This document shows positions 44,459 to 53,878 of a DNA stretch of 64,000 bases, in pieces. The stretch spans positions 18,348 to 82,347 of the forward strand of contig JAEUQC010000150.1 in NCBI GenBank assembly GCA_016789905.1. Direction: 5' to 3'. The notes beneath the pieces are model-generated. The model was not told the DNA's origin. It ran no database searches and worked only from the letters and a program-made list of their open reading frames with translations. Position numbers and translations under genes: made by a program. Positions within the stretch are counted from its first letter, which is position 1, and each line of letters begins with the position of its first letter. The DNA is from Bryobacterales bacterium. Lineage in GTDB: Bacteria; Acidobacteriota; Terriglobia; Bryobacterales; Bryobacteraceae.

Positions 44459-45496
44459 ATGCACCTTCCAACCCTTGCCACACTCGCCGAATATCAGCAA
44501 CAGGCGCGCGAACTATTCCCTGCGGCCCCAACCGTGGAGGAGGCCCGCCAAGCCATCGCCCGCCACTACGACTTCCGCGATTGGCCGGCCCTGGAGTCCT
44601 TTGTCGAATCCCTTCCGCAAACCGGCGACTTCGAAGCCGCCGTTGACGCTGTGGTCAACGGCGACATCGCAACGTTGCAATCCCTTCTAATTGCGAACCC
44701 AACCCTGATTCACACCCGCTCCACCCGTATCACCCACTTTGATCCACCGGTCCACGGCGCCATGCTCCTCCATTACGTAGCCGCCAACGGTGTAGAAGGC
44801 TATCGGCAGCGGACTCCGCCAAACGCCGTCGAAGTTGCCACAATACTCCTCAACGCTGGTGCCGCGCCCGATGCCATCGCTTACCTATACGGAGGCGAAT
44901 GCACCACGCTCAGTCTGCTCGTCTCCAGTTGCCATCCTGCCGCGGCCGGTCTCCAGGTTGCGCTTGTCCACACGCTCATCGATTTCGGAGCCAGCGTTGA
45001 GCCCGTCGGCGCCGGCAGCTGGCGCTCGCCGCTCTTCACGGCGCTCGCCTTCGGCTACGCCGCCGCCGCCGAAGCGCTCGTGAGCCGGGGCGCTCGGATC
45101 ACCGATCTTGCCGTCGCCGCCGGTCTTGGCCGCATCTCCGAATCGAAGGCGCTGCTGCCAGCGGCCGACGCTCCCACCCGCCACCGCGCGCTCGCGCTCG
45201 CCGCCCAACTCGGCCGTGTCGACGCCGTGCGGCTCCTGCTCGATGCGGGTGAAGATCCCAATCGGTACAATCCGCCCGGCACACACGCTCACTCCACCCC
45301 GTTGCACCAAGCCGCCCTCGCCGGCCATGATGCTGTAGTTCGTCTTCTGGTGGAAGGCGGAGCGAGCACGCAGACGCTGGACACGATCTATAACGCAACG
45401 CCAGCCGCCTGGGCCCGCCATGCAGCCCACGTCGCCCTCGCCCTATTTCTCGAGCACACGACGGTTCGCCAAAATAGCGTATCGCCGGATACGTGA
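44459..45496 (+). CDS. Ankyrin-repeat protein
   Basis: 345 residues. The N-terminal ~55 residues are helical (LATLAEYQQQARELFPAAPT). Ankyrin repeats follow, e.g. GDIATLQSLLIANPTLIHTR, LGRVDAVRLLLDAGEDPNRY and TPLHQAALAGHDAVVRLLVE. No signal peptide is seen. A protein-binding scaffold; its partner may be one of the coupled upstream genes. Confidence 0.85.
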   Translation: MHLPTLATLAEYQQQARELFPAAPTVEEARQAIARHYDFRDWPALESFVESLPQTGDFEAAVDAVVNGDIATLQSLLIANPTLIHTRSTRITHFDPPVHGAMLLHYVAANGVEGYRQRTPPNAVEVATILLNAGAAPDAIAYLYGGECTTLSLLVSSCHPAAAGLQVALVHTLIDFGASVEPVGAGSWRSPLFTALAFGYAAAAEALVSRGARITDLAVAAGLGRISESKALLPAADAPTRHRALALAAQLGRVDAVRLLLDAGEDPNRYNPPGTHAHSTPLHQAALAGHDAVVRLLVEGGASTQTLDTIYNATPAAWARHAAHVALALFLEHTTVRQNSVSPDT

Positions 45497-45743
45497 AGTC
45501 CACTTTCCACCCCGCGCGAGCAGTCGCCGAATTCTCGCCAGGCCGGATTCGAAAAATGGAGCGGCCCACCAACTGCTCGGGCGCCATCGAAGCAGGTGTC
45601 GGATCGCCATTCGCCTCCTCCAGTTGCCTGCCAGGCAGCGGCGCCCACAGCCAGACTGCGGGCTGGCGAAGCACCGGGCGCGGCTTCGTGCTTCGGATTA
45701 CCGGCCGCGTTATCTTGCGCCAGAGCCGTTATGATGGTGTGAT
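45497..45743 (+). other. Non-coding interval before hicBA
   Basis: 247 bases with no gene I can support. The frames here overlap neighbours and have no recognisable content. A TATGAT hexamer at 45730-45735 ends 8 bases before the hicB ATG and is the likely -10 element of the toxin-antitoxin operon. Confidence 0.4.
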
Positions 45744-45953
45744 ATGCCTGAACTGGTCTTCGAGGTAGTGCAGGAAGCAGACGGCGGATACTGCGCCGAG
45801 TGCCTGACAGAGAGCATTTTCACGCAAGGCGACTCCTGGGCCGACCTGCGGCGTAACGTCATCGAAGCCGTGAACGCGTTCTATTTCGACAGCGCCGCAC
45901 CCGCTAGCGTTCGTCTCCACTTGGTGCGCGATGAGGTGGTTTCAGTCGCGTGA
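45744..45953 (+). CDS. hicB: HicB-type antitoxin
   Basis: 69 residues with the partial RNase H-like HicB fold: ELVFEVVQEADGGYCAECLT, FTQGDSWADLRRNVIEAVNA. It lacks a C-terminal DNA-binding domain. It neutralises the HicA toxin encoded immediately downstream; the frames overlap by 4 bases (GTGA), ensuring coupled synthesis. Confidence 0.85.
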   Translation: MPELVFEVVQEADGGYCAECLTESIFTQGDSWADLRRNVIEAVNAFYFDSAAPASVRLHLVRDEVVSVA

Positions 45954-46189
45954 AGCTCCCTCGTGACCTGTCAGGCCGGGAACTTGCCGATGCACTTTGT
46001 CGACACTGGGACTACCAGCAGGTGCATCAAATGGGAAGCCACATCATTCTGGAGACGGCTGCCCCCACGCACCATCGACTCGCAGTACCGGCGCACCAGG
46101 CGCTTCGAGTTGGTACCCTGAACTCAATTCTCCGCGCGGTCGCCACGCACAAGGGACTGTCGCGCGACGCACTGATTGAATCGATCTGA
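45950..46189 (+). CDS. hicA: HicA-type mRNA interferase toxin
   Basis: 79 residues: LSGRELADALCRHWDYQQVHQMGSH, then LAVPAHQALRVGTLNSILRAV. The double-stranded RNA-binding-like HicA fold and its histidine in GSH are present, so the toxin may be active. The start is a GTG inside the hicB stop. HicB-before-HicA order is the less common but known arrangement. Confidence 0.85.
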   Translation: MKLPRDLSGRELADALCRHWDYQQVHQMGSHIILETAAPTHHRLAVPAHQALRVGTLNSILRAVATHKGLSRDALIESI

Positions 46190-46461
46190 ATTCCGGTGGC
46201 AACCAGTGGCTGGAATCCCGCTCGCCGGGCTTCTACGATTTGCGGCTTTGCGGGTGGGGGCCCGCGATGGTCATTGTGTGCGACGATTCGCCGGGTCTGT
46301 CGTCCGAACACGCGCGCGGAGCCACGTCTCGAATTCGGTCTGCAACACTCCGAGAGGGAGCCAACCCCCACGGAGCAGGAAGCTATGAGAGTCGCCGGCA
46401 TGGAAAGCCTTGCCGAATTGGGCGCCGGCTCGGGCCCTCATGTTTTTGAATGAAAGCTCTC

Positions 46462-46489
46462 CGGCTTTGTAGGCCTTCGGCCAAAGCCG
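46462..46489. repeat. Hairpin between hicA and the antitoxin remnant
   Basis: CGGCTTT (46462-46468) pairs with AAAGCCG (46483-46489), and GGCC (46472-46475) with GGCC (46479-46482) around a TTC loop, leaving a 3-base bulge. There is no following T-run, so it is not a classical terminator. Confidence 0.5.
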
Positions 46490-46496
46490 TAGGAAG

Positions 46497-46748
46497 TTGA
46501 AGATCAGCGAAGAGACAAAACAAACGCACCGAAACGGGGACCGGGAACTGGAAAAGGACGCCGACGCTTCGCAGTTACCCCCAAACTATTGAGCCGGAGC
46601 GTCCATCGGCAAGTACTATCGGCCACTAAAGTCGCAGATCTTGCTTTGCATCGATAACGAAGTGTTGGATTGGCTGAAGTCGAAGGGCGAAGGGCATTTG
46701 AGCCGGATCAACCAGACGCTACGGGATCGGATGGCCGCTGAGCGCTGA
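46497..46748 (+). pseudogene. Broken BrnA-like antitoxin
   Basis: A frame starting at TTG 46497, with AGGA just upstream, is interrupted by TGA at 46590-46592 and then continues in the same frame to the stop at 46746-46748. The second half, GKYYRPLKSQILLCIDNEVL then DWLKSKGEGHLSRINQTLRD, is the characteristic C-terminal DNA-binding part of BrnA/CopG-like antitoxins. The two parts give ~82 codons, about the usual length of the family. No BrnT toxin frame is visible next to it. It seems a dead antitoxin beside an intact hicBA pair. Confidence 0.68.
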
Positions 46749-47149
46749 AGTCGCTTCCCAGGGAACCGCCGTCATGCATCGCCCGGCGGCTTTGCCTAAG
46801 CCGTCTCGAATGATGAGCGGATGTACAACTATTCCAGTAGATCTGCAAGGACGGTGGGGTGCCAGCGATCCATCTGGATCGCGTCAAAACCGCGTCCTCG
46901 CACGATTGCTGCCGCACCGGGCGCCAGGCCGTGGTCCAGCAGGAGTGCCGTCAGGCAACGCGAACGATTCCGGGACTTTCATCGTCGACAGTTGCTGCCA
47001 CGCGCACCGACTGTGGTTCTCATTTCGCCGATGGACGGCTTCCCGCCGCACTTTCCGGGCTCGACAGGGATGCGTTTGAACAATGCAACTGTCGCCGTAC
47101 ACTTCGGCCTAAACCAACTCCCCAACCTGATATCCTGATCCCAATTCCT
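46749..47149. other. Intergenic region upstream of the second DUF1501 operon
   Basis: 401 bases without a supported gene. On the minus strand around 46835-46950 a short frame reads LLLDHGLAPGAAAIVRGRGF, faintly like the start of a DUF5615 PIN-like toxin, but it is truncated on both sides. TATCCT ends 13 bases before the GTG at 47150. Confidence 0.35.
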
Positions 47150-48508
47150 GTGGATTTCTTAACCCGCCGCCAACTCCTTGAACGCAGCACATTGGGCTTC
47201 GGCTCGCTCGCCCTCTCCAGCCTTCTCCACGGCCAACACTTCCCCGCCAAAGCCAAGTCCGTCATCCAACTCGTCCAGAATGGCGGCCCCAGCCAGATGG
47301 ACCTGTTCGATCCCAAACCGATGCTCCAGAAGCACGCCGGCCAGCCCCTTCCCGGCGGCGTTGAAATCCATCAGCCCAATAACATCAACACCCTTCTCCC
47401 CTGTCCCTTCGAATTCAAGAAGTACGGTCAGTCAGGTATGGACATCTCAGAGATGCTCCCGCACACCGCCAAGATCGTCGATGACCTCACCTTCATCCGC
47501 AGCATGCACACCGAGCACAACAACCACCTCGAAGCGCTCAACATGCTGCTCACCTGCAAAATCTTTCCGGGCCGCCCGGTCATGGGTGCCTGGATCAGCT
47601 ACGCCCTCGGCACCGAAAATCAGAGTCTCCCGTCCTATGTCGTCCTGCGCGACCCCACCGGCTACACCATCGGCGGCAAGCAACTCTGGGCCAACGGCTA
47701 CCTGCCGGCCACCTACGCCGGCGTCGAGTTCAGCATGAAGGGCGCACCGGTCCACCACCTGAATCCGCCCCCCGGCCAGCCTGCCCACCATCAGCGCGAA
47801 ACTCTCAATTTACTAGCGAAAATCAACGAAGCCCACGCCAAAGACCACCCCGGCGAGACCGAACTCGAAGCCCGCATCAAGAACTTCGAACTCGCCGCCC
47901 GCATGCAGTTGGCCGCCGGCGAAGTCCTCGATATTTCCAAGGAAACCGACGCGACCAAAAAACTCTACGGCATCGGCGATCCCAAGGCCGGCGCCTACGG
48001 TTTGCGCTGCCTCATGGCCCGCCGCCTGGTGGAAAAAGGCGTCCGCTTCGTCCAGGTCACCACCAGCCCCGGCCAGCCGTGGGATCACCACAGCGGCATC
48101 AAGAAGGACATGCACAAGATCGCTACTGAGGTCGATCAAGGCTCTGCCGCCCTCGTCATGGATCTCAAGTCTCGCGGCCTGCTCGATTCCACCATCGTCA
48201 TGTGGGCCGGCGAATTCGGCCGCCTGCCCACCACGCAGAACGGCGACGGCCGCGATCACAACCGCAACGCCTTCACCCTCTGGTTCGCCGGCGGCGGTTT
48301 CAAGAAAGGCCTCATTTACGGGGAAACAGATGACTTCGGCTACAAAGCCGTGGTCAACCGCGTTCCCGTACCCGACATGATCGCCACCGTGCTCCGCCAA
48401 CTCGGTCTGGATCACCAAAAGATCCAATACCCCAATGGTGGCCGCATGGAAACGCCCTCGGACGCCACCGTCACCGGAGCCAAACCCGTTCTGGACCTCC
48501 TCGCATGA
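47150..48508 (+). CDS. DUF1501 family Tat-exported protein (second copy)
   Basis: About 452 residues from a GTG start at 47150 that places the Tat motif FLTRRQLLE at the N-terminus. VIQLVQNGGPSQMDLFDPKP, MWAGEFGRLP and GRDHNRNAFTLWFAGGGFKKG are the DUF1501 hallmarks, matching the gene at 8167. The upstream extension of the frame has no signal or family sequence. Its stop overlaps the next start by 4 bases. Here DUF1501 precedes the cytochrome gene, the reverse of the 5143-9534 unit. Confidence 0.88.
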   Translation: MDFLTRRQLLERSTLGFGSLALSSLLHGQHFPAKAKSVIQLVQNGGPSQMDLFDPKPMLQKHAGQPLPGGVEIHQPNNINTLLPCPFEFKKYGQSGMDISEMLPHTAKIVDDLTFIRSMHTEHNNHLEALNMLLTCKIFPGRPVMGAWISYALGTENQSLPSYVVLRDPTGYTIGGKQLWANGYLPATYAGVEFSMKGAPVHHLNPPPGQPAHHQRETLNLLAKINEAHAKDHPGETELEARIKNFELAARMQLAAGEVLDISKETDATKKLYGIGDPKAGAYGLRCLMARRLVEKGVRFVQVTTSPGQPWDHHSGIKKDMHKIATEVDQGSAALVMDLKSRGLLDSTIVMWAGEFGRLPTTQNGDGRDHNRNAFTLWFAGGGFKKGLIYGETDDFGYKAVVNRVPVPDMIATVLRQLGLDHQKIQYPNGGRMETPSDATVTGAKPVLDLLA

Positions 48509-51144
48509 AGCCTTGGATTCTCCTCGCCCTCCCTCTCGCTCTCGCCGCCGCCCCGCGCTACGAGAAGGACGTCCTGCCCATCTTCACCAAGTACTGTTTC
48601 ACCTGCCACGGCCAAAGTTCGCCCAAGCTCGGGCTCGACCTTCGCACTGCCGCCAGTGCGCTCCGTGGCAGCCATAACGGCCCCGTCGTCGTCCCCTCCA
48701 AGCTCGAAGAAAGCCTTCTCTGGCGCAAAGTCTCCACCCGCCAAATGCCGCCCGCCGTCTACAACCAGAAGATGCCGGATGCCGACATCGAAGTCGTCAA
48801 ACAGTGGATTGAAGCCGGCGCCCCTTTCGACGCGCCCGTCAAAGCAGCCGCCCCCATCCCGCCCGTCATTCTCGCCCGCTGCACCGGTTGTCACGGTGAA
48901 AAGTCCGCCGCCGCCGGCCTCCGCCTGCACACCGTTGCCGACGTGTTGAAGGGCAGCGCCAGCGGCCCCGTCGTCGTCGAAGGCTTCTCCGATCGCAGCG
49001 TGCTCGTTCGCCGCGTCAGCAATCACAATATGCCCCCGAAGGGCGCTGGCGCGCCGCTCACCGAAGCTGAAGTGAACGCCATACGCGAGTGGATCGACCG
49101 TGGCGAGTTCGGCGAAATCATCACCTTCAATCCAGCCGATCGCCCCTTCAGCCCCCTTGAAGCTCCCCCCATCACCGCCGAACAAAAACAGTTCTGGTCC
49201 TTCCAGAAACCGGTGGCTCCCGCGATTCCTAACGTAAAAGCGAAGGCCCGGGTCCGCACTCCCATCGACGCGCTGGTTCTCTCCAAACTCGAATCGAAAG
49301 GCCTAACATTTAGTCCCGACGCGCCCAACGAAAAACTCGTCCGCCGCGCCTATCTCGATCTCACCGGTCTCCCTCCAACTCCCGCCGAAATCGACGCCTT
49401 CCGCCAGCACAACAACTACGAGCGGCTCATCGATCAACTCCTCGCCTCGCCTCGCTACGGCGAGCGCTGGGCCCGCCAGTGGCTCGACGCCGCTGGCTAC
49501 GTTGACACCACCGGCAAGGACTTCGACCCTAAGAAAGCCGAATACGCCGTCGGCATGTGGCGCTATCGAGACTACGTCATTAAGGCTTTCAATAACGACA
49601 AACCCTGGAACCGTTTTCTCACCGAACAACTCGCCGGCGACGAACTCATCGACTGGCGCGAAGCCAAACATCGCACGCCGGAAATGAACGAACTCCTCAC
49701 CGCCACCGGCTACCTTCGCACCATTCTTGACATCACCGAAGAGGACATTTCCAACCTGCCCGTCGAACGCTATGAAGCCCTCTTCAAACTCGTTGAGAAG
49801 GTCTCCAGCAGCACCGTTGGCCTAACCGTCAATTGCGCCCGCTGCCACTCCCACAAGTTCGATCCCATTTCGCAGAAGGACTACTACCGCTTCCTGGCGC
49901 TGTTCACCACCGCCTACAATCCCACGGATTGGATTCAACCCCAGAACCATCATCTCTATCTGTTGCCCACCGCCGAGCACGAAGCCATTGAAGCCCGCAT
50001 GTTGAACGATCAACTGAAAACGATTCCAGAGCCCATCCGCGACGATCTGAAGGCCGCGCTCAAGACCCCCGCCGACAAACGCACCGAAGTCCAAAAATAT
50101 CTCTTCAAGAAATTCGACGAACCCTTCCGCGCCGAGTATGCCAAGGACCCCGAGTTCCCCAAACTCGGCAAGATCCAAGCCCTCTGGGACGTAGGGACTC
50201 CGCCGAAAATCCGTCTGCTCCAGCGCGGCAGCGCCGACGCTCCCGGCCCCCGCGTCACGCCCGGTTTCTTTGAAGTTCTAACGCCCCCAGACCGGCGCGA
50301 CGCCATCCGCCCCTCCGCAACCCAGGGCAAAACGTCGGGCACGCGACTCGCCTTCGCCGAATGGCTCACCAGCCCGGAGAATCCGCTCGCCGCCCGCGTT
50401 ATCGTGAACAGAATCTGGCAAGGCCACTTCGGAACCGGCATCGTCGCTACGCCGGATAACTTCGGCAGCACCGGTACGCTCCCTACGAATCAACCGCTGC
50501 TCGACCATCTCGCCGTCGATTTCATGCAGAACGGCTGGAGCGCCAAGCGCCTCCACAAGCAGATCATGCTCTCCACGGCGTACCGCCAGTCCAGCCTGCA
50601 AAACGAGCAGGCGAGCAAAGTCGACCCAGACAACAAACTACTCTGGCGCATGAACCTCCGCCGCCTGGACGCCGAAGCTCTTCGCGACTCCGTTATCGCC
50701 GCCGCCGGCAAGCTCGATACGACCCCCGGAGGCCCGCCCATTCAACTGGAAATGCGCCCCGACGGCTTGCAGATCGTCTCCACAAAGGAGCCCGAAAACG
50801 CCAAGTGGCGGCGCAGCATTTACCTCACCCACCGCCGCACGTACCCGATGAGTTTCCTCGGCGTTTTTGACTATCCCATTATCGACACGAACTGCGCCCG
50901 CCGCGTCCCTTCGGCCACGCCGCTACAGTCGTTGACCATGTTGAACGACGAGTTCATTTTCCAAGCCGCCGAAGCCCTCGCCAAGCGCGCGGAGAACAAC
51001 GTGGACGCGGCCTACCTGCTCACCCTCTCCCGAAAGCCGACGGCGGCGGAACAACAACTCGCCGCCGGCTTCCTGGAGAAAATGCCCTTCCACTCTTTCG
51101 CGCAGGTCCTTCTGAGCTCGAATGAGTTTCTCTACATTGATTAG
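48505..51144 (+). CDS. Planctomycete-type di-haem cytochrome protein (PSCyt1 x2-DUF1549-DUF1553)
   Basis: 879 residues with a signal peptide (~1-15). Two haem motifs are present in the N-terminal part, CFTCH at 31-35 and CTGCH at ~126-130, so two PSCyt1-like domains are in tandem. DUF1549 follows (ARQWLDAAGYVDTTG; CARCHSHKFDPISQKDYYR, a third CxxCH) and DUF1553 (IVNRIWQGHFGTGIVATPDN). Unlike the paralogue at 5143 it has no LamG domain. Coupled to the DUF1501 gene; probably periplasmic or on the cell surface. Confidence 0.9.
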   Translation: MKPWILLALPLALAAAPRYEKDVLPIFTKYCFTCHGQSSPKLGLDLRTAASALRGSHNGPVVVPSKLEESLLWRKVSTRQMPPAVYNQKMPDADIEVVKQWIEAGAPFDAPVKAAAPIPPVILARCTGCHGEKSAAAGLRLHTVADVLKGSASGPVVVEGFSDRSVLVRRVSNHNMPPKGAGAPLTEAEVNAIREWIDRGEFGEIITFNPADRPFSPLEAPPITAEQKQFWSFQKPVAPAIPNVKAKARVRTPIDALVLSKLESKGLTFSPDAPNEKLVRRAYLDLTGLPPTPAEIDAFRQHNNYERLIDQLLASPRYGERWARQWLDAAGYVDTTGKDFDPKKAEYAVGMWRYRDYVIKAFNNDKPWNRFLTEQLAGDELIDWREAKHRTPEMNELLTATGYLRTILDITEEDISNLPVERYEALFKLVEKVSSSTVGLTVNCARCHSHKFDPISQKDYYRFLALFTTAYNPTDWIQPQNHHLYLLPTAEHEAIEARMLNDQLKTIPEPIRDDLKAALKTPADKRTEVQKYLFKKFDEPFRAEYAKDPEFPKLGKIQALWDVGTPPKIRLLQRGSADAPGPRVTPGFFEVLTPPDRRDAIRPSATQGKTSGTRLAFAEWLTSPENPLAARVIVNRIWQGHFGTGIVATPDNFGSTGTLPTNQPLLDHLAVDFMQNGWSAKRLHKQIMLSTAYRQSSLQNEQASKVDPDNKLLWRMNLRRLDAEALRDSVIAAAGKLDTTPGGPPIQLEMRPDGLQIVSTKEPENAKWRRSIYLTHRRTYPMSFLGVFDYPIIDTNCARRVPSATPLQSLTMLNDEFIFQAAEALAKRAENNVDAAYLLTLSRKPTAAEQQLAAGFLEKMPFHSFAQVLLSSNEFLYID

Positions 51145-51153
51145 CGGTACGGT

Positions 51154-51477
51154 CTACCCTTCTGGATCCACCGTTACTTGTCCGGCATAGTTCTCGTTTT
51201 TCAACTGAACGCCGCCCAGAAAGCACTCGAACGCAAATGTCCCGATTTTCGTTGCCCGGAGTATCTGCCCTCCTTGCCGTTTCCGGTCGGCATCTGGCGA
51301 TTCATCGGCAAACGGAAGGTCAGCCGGAAATCTGAATTCAAAGAGTCCCAACAGATTCGACATGATCTGAAAATGTTGGCCTATCTTAACCGTCACCACC
51401 GACGGACTTTCCGCGCGGATTACGATCGGAATCGGATTCGCCGCTGAACCGAGCACTGCTGCTGCTGCACCTGCCAT
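51154..51477 (-). CDS. Hypothetical protein, 107 aa
   Basis: Unrecognised, mostly beta (IPIVIRAESPSVVTVKIGQH; NENYAGQVTVDPEG). A strong GGAGGA lies 8 bases before the ATG at 51477, which supports this minus-strand frame over the plus-strand one in the same place. Possibly a small binding protein; no signal peptide is obvious. It sits alone between convergent and tandem genes. Confidence 0.6.
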   Translation of the reverse strand: MAGAAAAVLGSAANPIPIVIRAESPSVVTVKIGQHFQIMSNLLGLFEFRFPADLPFADESPDADRKRQGGQILRATKIGTFAFECFLGGVQLKNENYAGQVTVDPEG

Positions 51478-51571
51478 ATAGGACTTCCTCCTGTTTTTTA
51501 TGTATCCAAGCTGTCACTGCCGGAAAAACATGTAGCGCGCAGACGCGCCGTCAAGGGCCACAGTTTCTCTG

Positions 51572-53878
51572 TTAGCGTTGAAAAACAATACCATGCCGGG
51601 GATCATTCACGAAGTCCCGCAAATCAGGTTGCCTCTTCAGGTCTTTCAACTGCGCCGCCGTCGCCCCTCGCAGCCACTGTACGGCCAACTCTCTTTTCTT
51701 CAATGACTCCATGGCCATCGTCGCGCAGAACAGCACATCGTAATTCCCGGGGTCCAGTCGTGCCGCCTGCAGCGCATTGTCCAATCCAGCTTCACGGTCA
51801 CCCGTTTCTGCTTGGGCGTACGCCAGTTCCGCTCTCGCTCGCGAGTCTCTTGGATTGCGCCGTAGTGCCGCCCGTGCCCGTTCGGTCGCCTGTGTGAATT
51901 GCGTCAGAGCCTCTGCCGTGCGGCCCGTTACCTTCGATGCCGTCGCCAGATTCAGCCATTCCCGGGCCGTCGATCCGTCGAGCTTTACCGCGCGAGAAAA
52001 CACCTCCACCGCTTCCGCGTCTCTCCTCTGATAGCGCAGCAGGACACCCAGATTGCTAAGCGCCGCGCGCGTTTCGCGCAGCGTCAGTGACCGGCGCAAG
52101 GCCTTTTCCGCCTCCGCCTCCCGGCCTGCCGTCAGCAGTGTGCCACCAAAACTCGCGTACCCTTCGGCCATCGCCGGCGCCAATTCCGTTACCTTTTGTA
52201 GCGCTTCCACGGCTTCCGTATAACGCCCCTTCTGGAAATGGATCGCGCCCAGCATCTGGTACGGCCGATAGTAACCTGGCGCCAGTTCCACCGCCTTTCG
52301 CGCCGCCGTTACCGCTTCCTGGTCCTTCCCCGTCCGGGAAAGCGCGAACCCATACTGGCTCCACAAATCAGAGCGGCCCGGTTCGAGCGTAATGGCGCGC
52401 GTGTAGCGCTCGATCGCCGCTTCCGGTTTCCCCTCTTCTAGCTCCACCCGGCCGAGTGCTAGCAGAACTTCCGGCGAATCGGGATGCAGATCTTCTGCCG
52501 CTCGCGCCGCCGTCGCCGCCTTCTCTAAACATCCGTCATCCCTGGTCGCCTGATACTTTTGCAGGTACGCCTCGGACCGGCCAGCCATGATCAGAGGAGA
52601 GGTTTTGTCGATCTCCTCCGCCGTGTCGAGCAACGCCAGCGCCCGGTCATAGCTCACACGGTCACGACGCAGCAGCCCCAGGCCCGCCGCGTAGAACGAA
52701 TACGCTTCCGGCTTAACCTGCGCCGGCAACGCCTTCCCCAACCGGAACGCCGAAGTCACCACACTCGCCAATGATGTTGAGATTCTCGCCAGCTCGCCCG
52801 CCGGAAACTCGCCATCGAAATCTCTCACCATATCTCCGGTCCCTGTCGCCCGAACCTCCGCGTGCACCCCAACCGCCGTGCCCCGGAACTCCACGGAACT
52901 CAAAAGTACATGCGTCGCACCCAACTGTCCGCCCGCCTTCGCCGCCGTGTCCACCTTCAGCCGCGACGCTTCCTCCGGCCGGATCAGCACCAACCGCCGT
53001 GACGCCGCGCCCAGACTGTCGAGCCGGCTTGATACCTCCGCCAGTCCGCCCGCCAGCGTCTCGTCCAACTGCTTGTCCCCGGTCGATCCACTCATTGGCA
53101 GCACCGCCAACCGCGCCAACGGCGGCTCCGGCGAGAAATAGATTCCACCTGCCACCGCAGCCGCTACCAGTGCCGCCGCCAGCCATCGTCGCCGGTTCGA
53201 CGGCACGAACGCCCGGTCAATCGCCGCCAACAGTTCCCCCGCCGTTGCCGTTCGTTTTGCCGGGTCCGCCTCCAGGCACCGCTTCAAGATCGGCCCCCAG
53301 CGCGCGTCGGCCTGCCCCCCGTCCGCCAGCATTTCCGACAGGATCACCCCCATCGAAAACACATCGCTTGCCGGTGTCGGCTCCGCCCCTTGGTAACGTT
53401 CCGGGGCGATATACCGCGGCGTCCCCGCCAGCCGCGATGTGTCCCCAAAAGCCTGCGCCAGCCCAAAATCCATCACCACCACGCGTTTCCCGGCCAGCAT
53501 CACATTGGAACTCTTCAGGTCCAGGTGCAATACCCCGGCCGCGTGCGCCGCCATCACACCCAGGCACAACTGCCGGGCGATCGATACTGCTTCCTCCCCT
53601 TCCACCGGCCCCCGGAGGCGCCGCGTCGCCAGCGTTTCCCCTTCTACGTACTCCATCGAAAGGAAATCCGTGTCGCCGTCGGAGTGTATCTCATACACCC
53701 GGCACACGTTTTCGTGCGTTACCCGCAGCGCCGCCCGCGCCTCGGGCGGAATCCACTGGCCGCGGCCCTCCTTCGGAAACTTAAGCGCTCGCTTAACGTT
53801 TAGCTTCTTGTCGATGGCTTCATACACCACCGCCATCCCGCCTTCACCGATCCGGCGCAGGATTTCGAAGCGTTCCAC
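51572..53878 (-). CDS. Membrane-spanning Ser/Thr protein kinase with TPR sensor domain
   Basis: 768 residues. The kinase domain has the glycine loop GEGGMAVVY (11-19), the ATP lysine K33 (ALKF), the catalytic loop HLDLKSSN (118-125, Leu in place of the usual Arg of HRD) and DFG at 137-139. A single membrane segment spans ~231-248. A beta/alpha domain (~255-370) and then many TPRs (~400-750; e.g. YTEAVEALQKVTELAPAMAE) lie on the far side. The GTG start overlaps the upstream gene's stop by one base (TAGTG). It is the last gene of a unit with secreted cytochrome-type proteins. Confidence 0.92.
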   Translation of the reverse strand: MERFEILRRIGEGGMAVVYEAIDKKLNVKRALKFPKEGRGQWIPPEARAALRVTHENVCRVYEIHSDGDTDFLSMEYVEGETLATRRLRGPVEGEEAVSIARQLCLGVMAAHAAGVLHLDLKSSNVMLAGKRVVVMDFGLAQAFGDTSRLAGTPRYIAPERYQGAEPTPASDVFSMGVILSEMLADGGQADARWGPILKRCLEADPAKRTATAGELLAAIDRAFVPSNRRRWLAAALVAAAVAGGIYFSPEPPLARLAVLPMSGSTGDKQLDETLAGGLAEVSSRLDSLGAASRRLVLIRPEEASRLKVDTAAKAGGQLGATHVLLSSVEFRGTAVGVHAEVRATGTGDMVRDFDGEFPAGELARISTSLASVVTSAFRLGKALPAQVKPEAYSFYAAGLGLLRRDRVSYDRALALLDTAEEIDKTSPLIMAGRSEAYLQKYQATRDDGCLEKAATAARAAEDLHPDSPEVLLALGRVELEEGKPEAAIERYTRAITLEPGRSDLWSQYGFALSRTGKDQEAVTAARKAVELAPGYYRPYQMLGAIHFQKGRYTEAVEALQKVTELAPAMAEGYASFGGTLLTAGREAEAEKALRRSLTLRETRAALSNLGVLLRYQRRDAEAVEVFSRAVKLDGSTAREWLNLATASKVTGRTAEALTQFTQATERARAALRRNPRDSRARAELAYAQAETGDREAGLDNALQAARLDPGNYDVLFCATMAMESLKKRELAVQWLRGATAAQLKDLKRQPDLRDFVNDPRHGIVFQR

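Noticed and set aside
46835..46960. Minus-strand fragment resembling the start of a DUF5615 PIN-like toxin
   Set aside because: Only ~40 residues, stop before the catalytic part and no start codon; too weak to call.
51178..51447. Plus-strand frame of 89 codons
   Set aside because: The minus-strand gene in the same place has a strong ribosome-binding site and a more protein-like composition.
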